The notes beneath the pieces are model-generated. The model was not told where the DNA came from, made no database searches, and saw nothing but the letters and a program-made list of their open reading frames with translations. A DNA stretch of 64,000 nucleotides from Ctena decussata. Its lineage: Eukaryota; Mollusca; Bivalvia; Lucinida; Lucinidae. Shown in pieces: positions 40,900 to 52,164 of this stretch. A program made the translations under genes and the position numbers. Where the stretch lies: NCBI GenBank assembly GCA_963989385.1, contig OZ022498.1, positions 131,501-195,500 of the forward strand, written 5' to 3'. The first letter of the stretch is position 1; each line of letters begins with the position of its first letter.

Positions 40900-42360
40900 A
40901 ATTTGTTGAATATATAAAGAGGCACTGAGTTGTTTATAATTTTTAAGTCTCATAAAAATCATAAAAACTACATATGTAGTGAAACATAACTATACTCAGT
41001 TCCATGAAATTTCGTCCACTGTGACCTTAGTTATGGTTAATTTATGAATTCAACATCAATCAGGGGCAATCACTTATGCTGCACTGATGCCAGTCTGACA
41101 AAACTTGATATGCACTGCCATGTTAAAATGATACACAATTATCTTCAGTTTTATTTAATTTCATTTATTACTTTGTTCTGGCTCAATTTGCTGATTTTAA
41201 ATCAATTCAAGGGCAATAACTCCTGCATTTCTAAAGCCATTCTGACAAAACTTACCCCATTACGGTGATACATACTTACTCTCTTGTTGACCCACTCCAG
41301 CAAGTGGTTTTTCAAAGTTTGTACTTAGAGGATAAAAAAAATCAGCAAAGTCCACTTACCTGGTTCAATTTCCTACCATTTCTCGTAGTCAGATTTGTCC
41401 AGCAGAGTTTGAAAAATTCACAGGCATGCCCTTAAGCTTGACAAGTAATCTCTTGCAGTGTATTTTTCATTTTCAAAATGGCCACCTCAGAATGACAAGT
41501 ATTGCTGTAGGGGTGGCATGTTTCAAGCACATTCTCGACAATAACCATTTCATATAAAATTAACATGAAATCAGTTCAGAATAACCTGTTCTTATATTTT
41601 ATAACAGTTATTTTCATAAGAAAATTTTTTTGGGGAAACAAAAAGATGCGTAAGTGTAGCTGGCACTGCAATCAACCCTTTACTGAAATGAACATATTCC
41701 AAAAATGATCAGGTGATTAGTGATGACATGAATTCTGTTGTGATGTCATAATAGGTGGTTCCCAGCTTAATACAAATCAAAATGAACCTCATCAAAGGCT
41801 GGAGACCAGAAGGGATATTTTTACTATTGGAAAACCCACCTCCAAATGCTGCAAGCCAGTTTTGAGCTACAAGAAATGGTTTTTGATATGTAGAACCTAA
41901 AATTTTGAAATTTAAGCATCTTTGCAGAAAACTGTTTCACTAAAAACACTTGCTGGAGTGGGTCAACAAGAGAGTAGTTAAAGTCTTATGTAATTTCATT
42001 AATCAGTTACATAGTAATGGCACAATTTGTCAAATTTAAATCCATTTAAGGGCAGTAACTCATGCACTTCTGATGTCCTTCCAACGAAGTTAATGTGCAC
42101 AGCAGCGTTATTGTAATACATTTTCATTTTAAGTTTCACGCAACTGCGCCCATTGCTTACTTAATAATGGTTAATTTTGTAGATTTTAAATTTTAAATGC
42201 ATTACTGATGTCATTCTTGGAAAAACTTGACATGCACCACCACACCATAGTGATATATATGCAATTTCGTTCAATGATTACAAAGTTATGGCTAAGGCTC
42301 CGGCGAGACGGCCAGACAGATCGATGGACTGACAGACTTGGACAAAACAATATATGGTAA
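40900..42360 (+). repeat. Diverged tandem units with weak GGAC-like tract, split by a MITE
   Basis: Units of about 120-140 bp (TTCAAGGGCAATAACTC, TCTGACAAAACTT, TGGCACAATTTGTCAAAT) occur on both sides of the MITE at 41,279-41,974 and end near GACGGCCAGACAGATCGATG (42,308-42,327). Confidence 0.6.
41279..41974. mobile_element. TA-flanked MITE, about 700 bp
   Basis: CTCTCTTGTTGACCCACTCC begins the element and its exact complement ends it; TIRs extend about 30 bp. TA precedes and follows, as in Tc1/mariner-type target duplication. There is no ORF, and the host tandem units resume on either side. Confidence 0.8.
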
Positions 42361-42768
42361 CTTGGCCTTTGAGGGGAAAACTAACTGCGCTACCAAAGTT
42401 ACTTATAATGAAGCAAACCCACTACCAACAACATGTTGACATACTGAATCAAAATCTTTTCAGCAGAAATTGTCATTTTTTATATGTTGACCATTATGAC
42501 CTTATATATGATACCACTCATAACCATTTGCATGAAATTCAAGTCTTCTGAGCATAGCCCAGTAAAATTTAAATGATGTAATTTGAACAAACCACTTATG
42601 TAAACACAATTCCTAATGTCACTGCACAATTGGGTCATTTGCATCAATTACAAAATTTTGATATTATAACCTCATTTGAACCAGTTCAACCCACATTCTA
42701 TCTTATCTCTATGGGACCTTTAATGATAACTTTACTATTGTGATCCTTTTTTATGATGTAATTCCTAC
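42361..42768. other. Intron-like spacer
   Basis: AT-rich, perhaps old diverged repeat units (ATGACCTTATATATGATACC). No gene or element end recognised. Confidence 0.35.
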
Positions 42769-42861
42769 CTTCTTTGTACCCACAGGAACATCAGTTCTTT
42801 TAAGTTTTACCACAGCTTCTTTTCCTTTTTTTTTGTTGGTAGGTTGTTCTTCTATTCTATC
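42769..42861 (-). CDS. Candidate coding exon (X) of the same lysine-rich protein
   Basis: Ninety-three bases between CATCTTGCAG and AAG|GTAGGAATT on the minus strand. Open in frame 0 only, reading D-R-I-E-E-Q-P-T-N-K-K-K-G-K-E-A-V-V-K and ending V-G-T-K-K. Phase 0 at both ends, like the exon at 40.6 kb, so the two could be spliced directly. No domain recognised. Confidence 0.6.
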
Positions 42862-44280
42862 CTGCAAGATGGTATGTCTTCTTCACAATTCAGTAACAAA
42901 AGAAAGTACCATTTATGCCAAAAAATTTATGCGTTCAATTTTTTCGCAATGTTGGTTCCAAAACATAAACATTAATTCTCAGGGTTTTGTAATTTTTGTT
43001 GTAATTAATATGCGCAGAAATAAGAATTGATCGTTAAATTATGAAACACAGCAATTACAGAAAAGTTACAAAGAAACAATAAACTTTGTGCAATTTTATT
43101 GCACTGTCATGTTCAGTCATAGTATATTTTGTGCCAGTCAATGTCACCGACGATCAGATGAAATCAGTTATTACGTGCCCAAATGATTTCAGCTATATTC
43201 GGCCAAAATTAAGAAGAAGGCACCTGAGTGCATCATTTGGTTCTGGACAAGAGATTTTTCAAAGGTTTTACCATATTTAGGCATGACGGAACTTTATTTC
43301 CCTATCTCAAGCAGGTTCATTATGAAAGTTTACTAGAATCGGCTATTCCCTTTGGAGAATATGTCTAAAGCTGTAATGAGTGACCTTGGAAACAAGAGCT
43401 TCGCAAAAGTACATGATATACACGTTTCAGCATCATGGAGTGAGCATCTTCAATATGTCCACAACATCTATGCAAAGTTTGAAAAAGATCTTTAGACACT
43501 ATGGGAGGAGTTGACTACAAAAACTATTTACCATACAAGAATTCCGCAGAATGCTATGTCGCACCTGCATTGCGTTTCCGTAGCAGCAGAGATCATGTTG
43601 AGAAGAAAGTGAAAGCAAAATTCGAAAATTAAATAACCGAACTAGGTTCAGGTGTTATTCTGACAAATCTACAAATTTTGTCAAAATCTGCCCAGTGGTT
43701 CTTATGGTACTGCCTTTTTCATTTTTTTGCTATTTTAGTAGCGGTGGATGGCAGCCATCTTCGATAGTCAATTTGCCAAAAACCAAAATGTTACAGCTAT
43801 ATACGAGTAGCATCCTGACACAAATTTGGTTCACATCCATTCAGGGGTTCCTGAAATATACTCATTTTCATGTTGTTTTTTCTAATATTAATAAGAACAG
43901 TGGCAGCCAACTTAGATGGTACATTCCCATAAATTTGAAAAAAAGAGAGAGAAAATTCAAAGAATCGTTTTGATTAAATCTGTGCCAAACCATTCAGTGT
44001 TATTTATTTATCGGCATTCAATCAAAGCTCAGACTCATAAACCAAACGTAGGTCACTAAGATCTAATTCCGCTATAGATTTTTTCCTTTTTTATAACTTT
44101 CAAAAGAAGGTCCTATTAATTTCTATACAAAGTTTCAGCCAATTATACCTATTGGGTCCAGAGAAAACGTTAATTATTTTGTTCAACTATTTTTAGTAAC
44201 ATCCGCCATAATGAGATGACAGACAGACAGATACACGGAAGAATAGACAGAAGGAAATCTTAATGGCTCCTAAGTGTCAC
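42862..44280. repeat. Diverged repeat units ending in a GACA/GGA tract
   Basis: From about 43,380 onward there are isolated units related to the 34.5-35.3 kb module (GGTCCTATTAATTTC, AAGTTTCAGCCAATTATACC, GGGTCCAGAGAAAACG). They end at ATGACAGACAGACAGATACA (44,215-44,234). The part before 43,380 is unassigned AT-rich sequence. Confidence 0.5.
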
Positions 44281-44299
44281 CATGATGCCATTATTTTTT

Positions 44300-44795
44300 C
44301 CTGATTTTTCCTGACTGTGGGAACCCTGTATTAATACGGTACACCCACCAAATACACAATTTCTCTGACTGTGGAAACCTTGTATCAATAAGGTACACCC
44401 ACCAAATACGTAATTTCCCTGACTGAGGGAACCCTGTATTAATAAGGTACACCCACCAAATATTTAATTTCCCTGACTGAAGGAACACTGTATTAATAAG
44501 GTACATCCACCAAATACATAATTTCCCTGACTGCAGGAACACTGTATTAATAAGGTACACCCACCAAATAAATAATTTCCTTGACTGAAGGAACACTGTA
44601 TTAATAAGGTACATCCACCAAATGCATAATTTCCTGACTGACGGAACACTGTATCAATAAGGTACATCCACCAAATATACATAATTTCCCTGACTGAGCG
44701 ACCCCTGTATAAATAAGGTACATCCACCAAATACATAATTTCTCTGACTGTGGGAACCCTGTATTAATATGGTACACCCACCAAATGCGTAAGTG
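44300..44795. repeat. 54-bp minisatellite, about nine units
   Basis: The landmark ACCAAAT recurs at 44,347, 44,401, 44,455, 44,509, 44,563, 44,617, 44,670, 44,726 and 44,780, a spacing of 54 bp with two small indels. Because 54 is a multiple of three, minus-strand frames stay open and give an 18-residue repeat (V-Y-L-I-N-T-x-F-x-Q-S-G-K-L-x-I-W-W). The indels shift that frame and no start or splice context stands out, so I treat it as non-coding. Confidence 0.85.
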
Positions 44796-45055
44796 GGCCA
44801 GAAAACAGAACCTGTGAGCCATCACGTACCGACTCTTCTAGAAATTTACAGGCTTGCTGCACTTTCTAGGGTACATGGTGACTATGATAAATTTATACAC
44901 TTGTTGCTGTTTCTGAAAACTGATCAAACACTAAAAGAACAGGCAATCATACATACTTCTATTTGTAACTACAATAGCACAGATTAATACATACACTTTC
45001 TTCATCTTCTTTTGGCAGCACAGCCAAAAATCCACTAAATTTGGTGCCTTTTCTT

Positions 45056-45147
45056 TTATTTCTTAATCATTTTCCCCTGTCTAAAGCCTTTGATCGATGG
45101 CTTTCTGTCCATTCTTTTTCGAAGTTGTTTAACTTTTGCTTTGAATT
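45056..45147 (-). CDS. Candidate 3'-terminal exon, basic protein
   Basis: Minus strand: acceptor TTTCATTTTCAG then a frame reading F-K-A-K-V-K-Q-L-R-K-R-M-D-R-K and ending I-K-K-stop at 45,056. If real it ends a transcript upstream of the exons at 42.8-36.2 kb, either as an alternative 3' end or as a separate gene. Its phase differs from theirs. A second frame also ends in this exon. Confidence 0.35.
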
Positions 45148-45680
45148 CTGAAAATGAAAGAAAATAGCAGGAGTATTTTTTTAATCTATTTATACATTGA
45201 AATGCATAAATCAGCATACAAGAACAAGAGTTTCCATGCAAACTGTAGTTCGTCTGGAATGGTGGTTTGGTAAAGGTTTGGATCTAGGGTCTGGCACCCC
45301 AGCTTAGTAGCTTAGTAATTAGCTGATGAGGTAATCAACAAGATCAATAGTCTGATACCCTATATGATAATATTTGGAGGCTAACCCATGCTGATCGCTT
45401 TAGGAATGGAATCAGCATTGGTGGAGTCCCATTTAAGTTATCATCAATTATTATTTTCTAAACCTTCAATTTCATTTGAAACATGGCCACATTAGCTTAC
45501 CTCAAATGACCCTTTAGAGTCAGGACTGATGAAGACAGGGCTCCATGTAAGTATTTAGTTGTTTAGGTTCTCATTGAAAACTTCGATTTAATATTAAACA
45601 TGGCTATATCTGGAGCACATGTTGCTGATTAAAAAACAAAGATTGGATTCAAGATTCTGATGCTGTGTTTGCTAGATGAA
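45148..45680. other. Spacer with one micro-exon-like segment
   Basis: On the minus strand CCTGTCTTCATCAG and GAG|GTAAGCTAA frame a 25-base segment (45,501-45,525). It could be a micro-exon but is too short to judge. No other feature seen. Confidence 0.25.
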
Positions 45681-45689
45681 AAGTAAAAT

Positions 45690-46787
45690 AATAGGCAATG
45701 ATCAGGAATTTATACAATCAAATCCCACATTCCGCTCTCAAAACCAATAGGGAAAGCAACACACATACAGAAAAAACGACACAATTCACGAAAGACACGC
45801 ACGGTAAACCGAATGAGCAGCTCTTTCCCAAACAAGAAGTCATTCAGCTACCCTAATCAAAAACTGCATCAACATCTATTTTTATCTATTTTATTTCTAA
45901 CTTACAAAACACAACAAAACAAAAGGCATATTGGGTAGCAAAACAGTTGACCAAACCGCCAAAGAACATTGACAAGCGGACATACCACAATGTAACATCG
46001 AGGAACCACAACAGAAGTACCGCCTTAGAACGGCCAGCAAAAGATTACTGGGAGGCTTAAACATGTTTAACTGGTACCAAACCTCGCCCTAAGTTTCAGC
46101 AATGGCTCAACGCAACAAAAACACATGTACCACACAAAAGACTAAATAAAAAGAAAAACATTTAACAACTGTTTTTACCTATTTCCTATTTTTTATTATA
46201 AAACATAACGGGAAGCAAAGTAGTGGGCAGCTATACAGGTGGCCACTGTGCTAGCAGATCACAAGCGAATTGAGTAAGACACAAGAAGTTGAAGAACCAC
46301 AACAGAAGTACCGCCTTGGCACGGTCAGCACTAAATCACTGGGAGCGGGAGGGGGGCTTAAACAAGTTTTACTGGATCCAAACCTCGCCCCCTACTTCTG
46401 CAGTGGTTGGAAACATTTAATTAGCTGTTTGGTCCGCATAAAGACTTCCTAGCCCATCAATGAAACATCACCGGAAACAAACAAATCACATTTAAGACCT
46501 ATGATGTATCAGAGATGAAGACTCGACGGAAATAACCTATTGTGACACCATGAGACCCCTGAGAAATTAAACAACACCACTGAAATACCGGAGCAAAAGA
46601 AAACCATCAGTTTGACCCCGAATAACCAAGTTTCAGACAAGGCGAACTCCGACCCCAACCAACTTATCTAAGTAGCTTTATGTCGGGCCAATCACTGAGT
46701 CTGATACCTGACCTACCGGCGGTCAATTAAAGAGAGAAGCAGTTATTAACCCTGACTGGGCTTACTACTAAACATGCTGATTTACAT
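45690..46787 (-). repeat. Penelope-associated non-coding region with a tandem duplication
   Basis: Downstream (minus strand) of the Penelope RT relic. A block of about 280 bp is duplicated (about 45,890-46,100 and 46,165-46,400), with shared GAACCACAACAGAAGTACCG and CCAAACCTCGCCC. Penelope-like elements often have tandem terminal repeats, which this could represent. It also shares short blocks with the insertions at 186-424 and 57,970-58,276. Confidence 0.5.
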
Positions 46788-47690
46788 TTATGTTATATCC
46801 AGTACGTTTGTAACGAACGATATTTTTCTGAACTGATCCGAAAAATCAGAGGTACCTACAATTTTTTTGACTTTATAGACTAAGTCACCGTAAAAATCTG
46901 GTTCCGATAGGCCCTGTTGCAAAATACTTTTTAATCCGACCTTGAATATAGAAATCAACTCATAATGTCGGCGAAAGAATTTTGAAAACGTTTTTTGAAG
47001 TTTATGATACCGATATCCCTGTTGGAGAAGCTTAGCAGTTAAAATTTTATTATGGGCATTGAAGTCAGTCACATGACTAGACACTCTAGCAAAGCGAATA
47101 AGTTGAGAAATGTAAACCCCATAAGAGGTAGAACGGGGACCATCACCATCCAAAAATTGGAAATTCACTATGTCAAAATCAAATTCATCGCGTTTATCAT
47201 ATATTTTGGTTGAAACAAATCATTTTGAAATAGATAAATGTAAATCCAAAAATGGGACTTCAGTATCGGCTGCATTAGCTATGTTTAACTGCAGCTCAGG
47301 TGGATAAATTAAGAATTGTCAATATCTAACAGATCATCTAGTTGTAGAATTAAAAGCCACAATAATTTCAGAGTGTTTATCATTAGAAAGAGAAGCCATG
47401 AATTCTCTTTCATAGCAAAATAAAAAAATCCGCTACAAGAGGAGCACAATTTGTACCCATCGGAATATAAACAATTTATCTGTATAACTTAGTAACAAAT
47501 CTAATGTAAGTATTATCTAAAAGATATGTTAAAGCTTTACACACATTTTGACATGACCAAAGTTTATATCGGTTTTGGTTTTCAGGACTAAAGAAAGTGT
47601 TTCTTTCGTTACAGGAACGGTAAGGTGAACCTTCCGTTTGGAACGTCCACTCAAATAAATCTATAAGCTTTGCCTTGACAAATTATTTGG
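46788..47690 (-). pseudogene. Penelope-like element RT remnant
   Basis: Conceptual reading from 47,690 downwards: L-W-S-C-Q-N-V-C, M-G-T-N-C-A-P-L-V-A-D-F near 47,460, F-C-Y-E-R-E-F-M, E-V-P-F-L-D-L-H-L-S, D-F-D-I-V-N-F, then an unbroken 126-codon stretch (47,168-46,788) with T-S-Y-G-V-Y-I-S-Q-L-I-R-F-A-R-V and K-L-L-Q-Q-G-Y-R-Y-H-K-L. Several stops and frameshifts lie upstream and no GIY-YIG endonuclease is recognisable. Same family as 18.1/28.6 kb. Confidence 0.82.
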
Positions 47691-47692
47691 CC

Positions 47693-47957
47693 CTGATCAA
47701 GAAACGGAAACTAAGATGGTTTGGCCATGTCTCACGGTCTTCTGGTTTAGCAAAGACGATTCTACAGGGCACAGGGAAAGGAAAAAGAAGAAGTAGACAG
47801 AAGAAGAGGTGGGAAGACAATATTTAAGGGTGGACAGTAATTGACTTTGCCATCTCAACTAGGGCAGCTGAAAACAGGACAAAGTGAAAAGGAATCATTT
47901 CGAAGTCATCTGTGGTGCCCCAACGACCTTCTAAGGTTATGGGATAGAATAGAATTC
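47693..47957 (+). pseudogene. 3' fragment of the LINE family seen at the window start
   Basis: Plus-strand, 5'-truncated copy of the last RT segment (K-R-K-L-R-W-F-G-H-V, S-S-G-L-A-K-T-I-L-Q-G-T) and 3' UTR, ending GGTTATGGGATAGAATAGAA. It abuts the Penelope relic head-on and shows the uninterrupted state of the site occupied at 186-424. Confidence 0.85.
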
Positions 47958-49831
47958 TGAGAACAGGACTGGTGCTGTGCATCCATCAGAAGTGATCAGA
48001 GTCTTTGTTGTGTGATTAAAGGGTAGCTAAGGGCCCAAGCTAACTTCATGTATTCTATGACGTAACCGAAGGTACAAAAATTTAAAAACGAATCGTTGCA
48101 GTACGAACTCTCCTGGTATTTTCCGAATGAGCGTGAAGTATCGTTTTTTCCGAAAATAACTCGGTATCACTAAACCACATGAATACAGTTTGGTGTACCT
48201 CCCCTCACACGCCAGCATGTCTCATTTGATGCAGTTTATGCAGAGCACAATTACACAAATTAAAATTCAAATTCAAAACTTATTTTATTTGAAAACCTCT
48301 ATCAGCAAGGTATAATTTGAAACGACAGAAACGGGAAGAATTATAAAGAAGAATTATGAACAAGTCAATACCAGTTCTCTCTTTACATGAATACTGGCTT
48401 GCGGCCTTGACTGCAAGAAAAAAAAACTCACTTTCTTGATGTTTTCGCAATCCGCAAAGTGAACAAATATACCTATCAACGAAGGGTTTTAACTTATAAA
48501 GTCCGTGTTTCAGTCGACGTCCTTTTCAACGAATGTCACCCATATCTTATTTTAGGAATTTAAGTTTATGATTATATTTTAGCATATTTGGTTAAGTTTA
48601 AATTATATTTTACCAAATTAGGTAAATGTATTTATAGCAAAGTAATTGCATATCGCAGAATGTTTTTATAATATGTCCTACATAATGGCCATATCATAAA
48701 ATCTGTTTGTTTAAGATAAGTTTAACACATAGCGATAACAAAATAAAATAAAATAGACTATGATCCATATAACATATCTGTCTCAGTCTACATAAAGTTA
48801 AAAATTAAATTACGCCATACTTACTTTGTCAGAGTTTACACGTCCTGCGAAGATGCGGAAAAAGCAACCATGATAAACTCACATCCTACTAAGCATGCCG
48901 CCATATATTCATATATGAAGATAACACATCATCCTTTTTTGTAAAATATCCCCAATCCCACGCCCCTCACACTAGCGTATGATAGTGAAGATTATGCGAA
49001 GTACAACCAAGCTTCTGCTAAACATTCTGATGAAACATTTGAGGTCCGCTCTCATGTGTGTGAACCAATCAATGACTGGCTTACATCAGATGGACATTGT
49101 TGACTGTCTAGACTCAGATTAATGCCGCAGAACTAGTTGAATGACAATGTAGTGTTTATACACTGACTGCATTGAATTATAAATATTAAGGCGGAAAATC
49201 AATGTAAATTTGTTGATCCTGATCAGAATTACGGTCTTATCAGGGTCTACACTTTGCAAAGGCAGATTATGGTCTTTACTGTTTTAGTAGTTCCGTGCTT
49301 TAGGGGCGCAAGGGATTATTGGGCATGCTTGTAAATTTGTATACATTTAACTGTTATTTAACAGACCTAGCCGTCGCTGGTGAAGGACCACATGAAAAAT
49401 ATCATTGAAAGGCCTTAATGTTTTCTCTGAGAGTTAAATAGGTCCAACTGTTTATGTAGCAAAATGATTGAAGCTAAGAAGGTTGGCAGAATGCCTCGGA
49501 GGAACTCTCCTATAAAATAATATCATATGATCCGATATTGTCGCACCTGATTCGTTACTGTTGTAAGACCCTCCTGTAAACCTGGATAGGTTATCTGCCC
49601 TTAAAGGAATAAATTTCGTAAATATTTTGACATGGATAGATAGAAGGGATATTTTGCAATTGGTATGTGTCATAACATTCATAATTTTAGCATTCATATA
49701 CAACAAAACAGGAGTTTTATTGAACTTGATCCGAACCTGTCGAGTCCACTGTATTTACATATTTGGACGACATTTGTAATGATGTAGCTTAAAAATGTCC
49801 TAATTTGAATATACTTGTAACTTACCATATA
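47958..49831. other. AT-rich region with a possible promoter and first exon
   Basis: No confident coding sequence. On the minus strand AAAG|GTAAGTATGG (donor after 48,825) is a strong splice donor following a GC-richer leader, and an inverted CCAAT (GATTGG on minus, near 49,060) lies about 200 bp upstream. This could be the non-coding first exon of the lysine-rich gene. Purely tentative. Confidence 0.3.
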
Positions 49832-49965
49832 CAGCAGGCACACGGCGTTAAAACGACGTTGATGCGATGTGATGACATTAAAATGACGTCGAATCGAAGT
49901 CGATGCGACGCGTTGACGTAGCATCAACGTTGATTCGACATTGTTTTCAAGATGTGCGCCTGCTG
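49832..49965. mobile_element. Short MITE with GACGTTGA-type internal repeats
   Basis: Ends CAGCAGGCACA and TGCGCCTGCTG are inverted. The interior is rich in ACGTTGATGCGA/GACGTCGAATCGA motifs. This matches a widespread aquatic-animal repeat type. About 134 bp, no coding. Confidence 0.7.
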
Positions 49966-51640
49966 GGTATTGTTGCTGGTTCCACGTATTTAGGTAGTCG
50001 GTACTGGAAAAACCAATAACTAGTTCTCCCTCAGTTCTATCCAGGTAATCAGTATTTGATAAAATAGCAAGTAAGACGTGTTAAACAAGAAAAATCTTTG
50101 AAAAAAAGATAATCGGCGCAGGTTAAATGGAAGTTTTTTTTAATATATCTCTAGGTCTAGAGTTGACAATAACTTTAATGAATATGACTCAAGTATGTCG
50201 GTAGGCACCCACACCGTAATTTTGACACTGGGTAGCGACAGTAACCTATCGCAAGATTGAGCTGTCCATTTTTGGAATGCCAAAATGGACAGCGGTCAGT
50301 CCATTTTAAGATTGAGATTTACCTAATTTCATTTTGAGATTGACTTAATTTCAAAACAGTTACCAACATGATGCAATATTTGTTTGTGTGTATTGAAGAC
50401 ATGACTTCTCTGTCGGGGGGCGGGTGGCGGGGGGTCTGGTTCCCAGCAACAGCATATGTTACGTGTGCAGGGAATTTGTGAAAATTTATTCAACAAATCA
50501 GTTGACCAAAATTACCAGTTATAAAAATTTCATTGGCTAAATAGAGGTGTTGATACTTTGTGATCAAGACACAGAATGACACTGTACGGTCCCACTCCTG
50601 TCTTTGAACCGAAAGTAGAAATCGAAAGTAGATCTACAACGAAAAAAAAGAAAGTTTTGAATATCTGCGTCAGTTTTTGATAAAAATTTTATCGTAAATT
50701 TACAAACAAGAGTAACATTTAAAAAAAAATATCTGACAGAGTGCTAGCATTCACGCAGTGCAGTACGACGGGAAATGTTCATTGTCCTTTGACATTATTG
50801 GCTAAATTTTGACATACGCGTTAATTGATTAATGAAATCTTGTGAAAGTGGAACAATAGTTTTTCGTGAATTTTCGTGAAAGATGCAATTCTGCGTTCGA
50901 GTTGTAGAAAAACAAGCTAATGTTTTATCGGATTTTTGCGACTTTTTGTGAAATTTGTATTATTGAATTAACTGCAAATGCAGCTCCAAATATTTTTTTC
51001 TGTTGAGGTGTAACTTGTATTCTTTATTTCAGGCATAAAACTTAGTTAAAGACTACAAAGTATCTCTTTCCACATTCATTTATGCATTATAAACTTCTTT
51101 GTAATAATTTTGGAACAGTAGATGTTACTTTTAAACACCAAAGACGTCAAATAAGACTTAATATTACCAGTCTTGCGTTATCATATCTATTGGGAGTGGG
51201 GTAAAGTTAACGCCAATATCTGAAAAACAAAACGGTAAGCCCCTAATTGGCATTGTATTGTTCCATAAAAGGTTATCTACAGAACACTTTGCCAATTTTT
51301 AACGAGCCGATTTCGCGAAATTCGATGTCAAACCAAGATTTTTATTGTTTTTTGAAATTTGAAAAATAAGTAATGTGCTGTAATAAAATAGTGAATTTTA
51401 GGCAAAGTTAGACTTCTTTCAAACAGTTTTAAAGAGCTCAGACTGACTGTATGTTTGAAATAAAATTTGATTTTCTCCCTAAATTATTAATGTCTGAATC
51501 GGTAAAAATGAAATTTTTTTTGCATCCTGCTAATTTCGTCAAAACTGATGACATTCATTGCTGTAAGTAAAACTTATTTATTTAAGTATTTCTTTTTAGT
51601 TTTTTAAATATGATAGGGAAAATGATTTAACTATTTCGTG
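49966..51640. other. AT-rich sequence with a G-rich motif and a small hairpin
   Basis: Contains GGGGGGCGGGTGGCGGGGGG (50,416-50,435), which meets the four-run G-quadruplex pattern, and an 11-bp-stem hairpin CTGTCCATTTT/AAAATGGACAG near 50,263-50,293. No gene recognised. Confidence 0.45.
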
Positions 51641-51860
51641 TGACGTACCGTAAAGCTCTGAACATTGGGGCAGCTGGGTCTAAGCACAAATGAAAATCCA
51701 GATCAGGCCGCCCCTAAAGGAGCAGTCTGATCGGGCCTCCATGTCCTCAAGCTTTTAACTGTTAGGGCATAGGTCTGAGCAAACAGGGCAGGCTCAGATC
51801 AGGCAGTCCCCAAGAGCAGTCTGCTCAGGGCCTCCTCTGCCCACCTTCTAAACACACCAT
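51641..51860. repeat. CAGATCAGGC-type dispersed repeat fragment
   Basis: AGATCAGGCCGCCCC and AGATCAGGCAGTCCCC with mirrored GCAGTCTGNTCNGG resemble the palindromic MITE family at 61,046-61,308. Two related blocks sit in tandem. Confidence 0.5.
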
Positions 51861-52164
51861 CACACCAGGGTGCTTATCGTCCGAGGTTTCCCAACCTTCA
51901 GACCTTCACGGTATCATCTGTAATTTTATTTGCCGGAGACGCTACTGAATACTGCATTCGTTTCAATTTTTTAACATTAAAAAAGATGATATGCGATTTC
52001 CAGAAAGGTCTACGCCTGATATGCAGATATACTGTTTTTTTTTCAACTTAACAAAAAAAGAAGAGAAAAAAAGATATATACATGTATAAATCAATAAACA
52101 TATGATATGTGCAACACGACGATATTGAACAAGAATAATGAGCTAATATATATACATTTTTACA

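Noticed and set aside
44291..44825. Secreted or membrane repeat protein on the minus strand
   Set aside because: Three overlapping frames reflect one 54-bp repeat with indels; no supporting start or splice context.
45501..45525. Micro-exon with GTAAGC donor
   Set aside because: Too short to test by frame, and the neighbouring candidate exon does not share an unambiguous phase.
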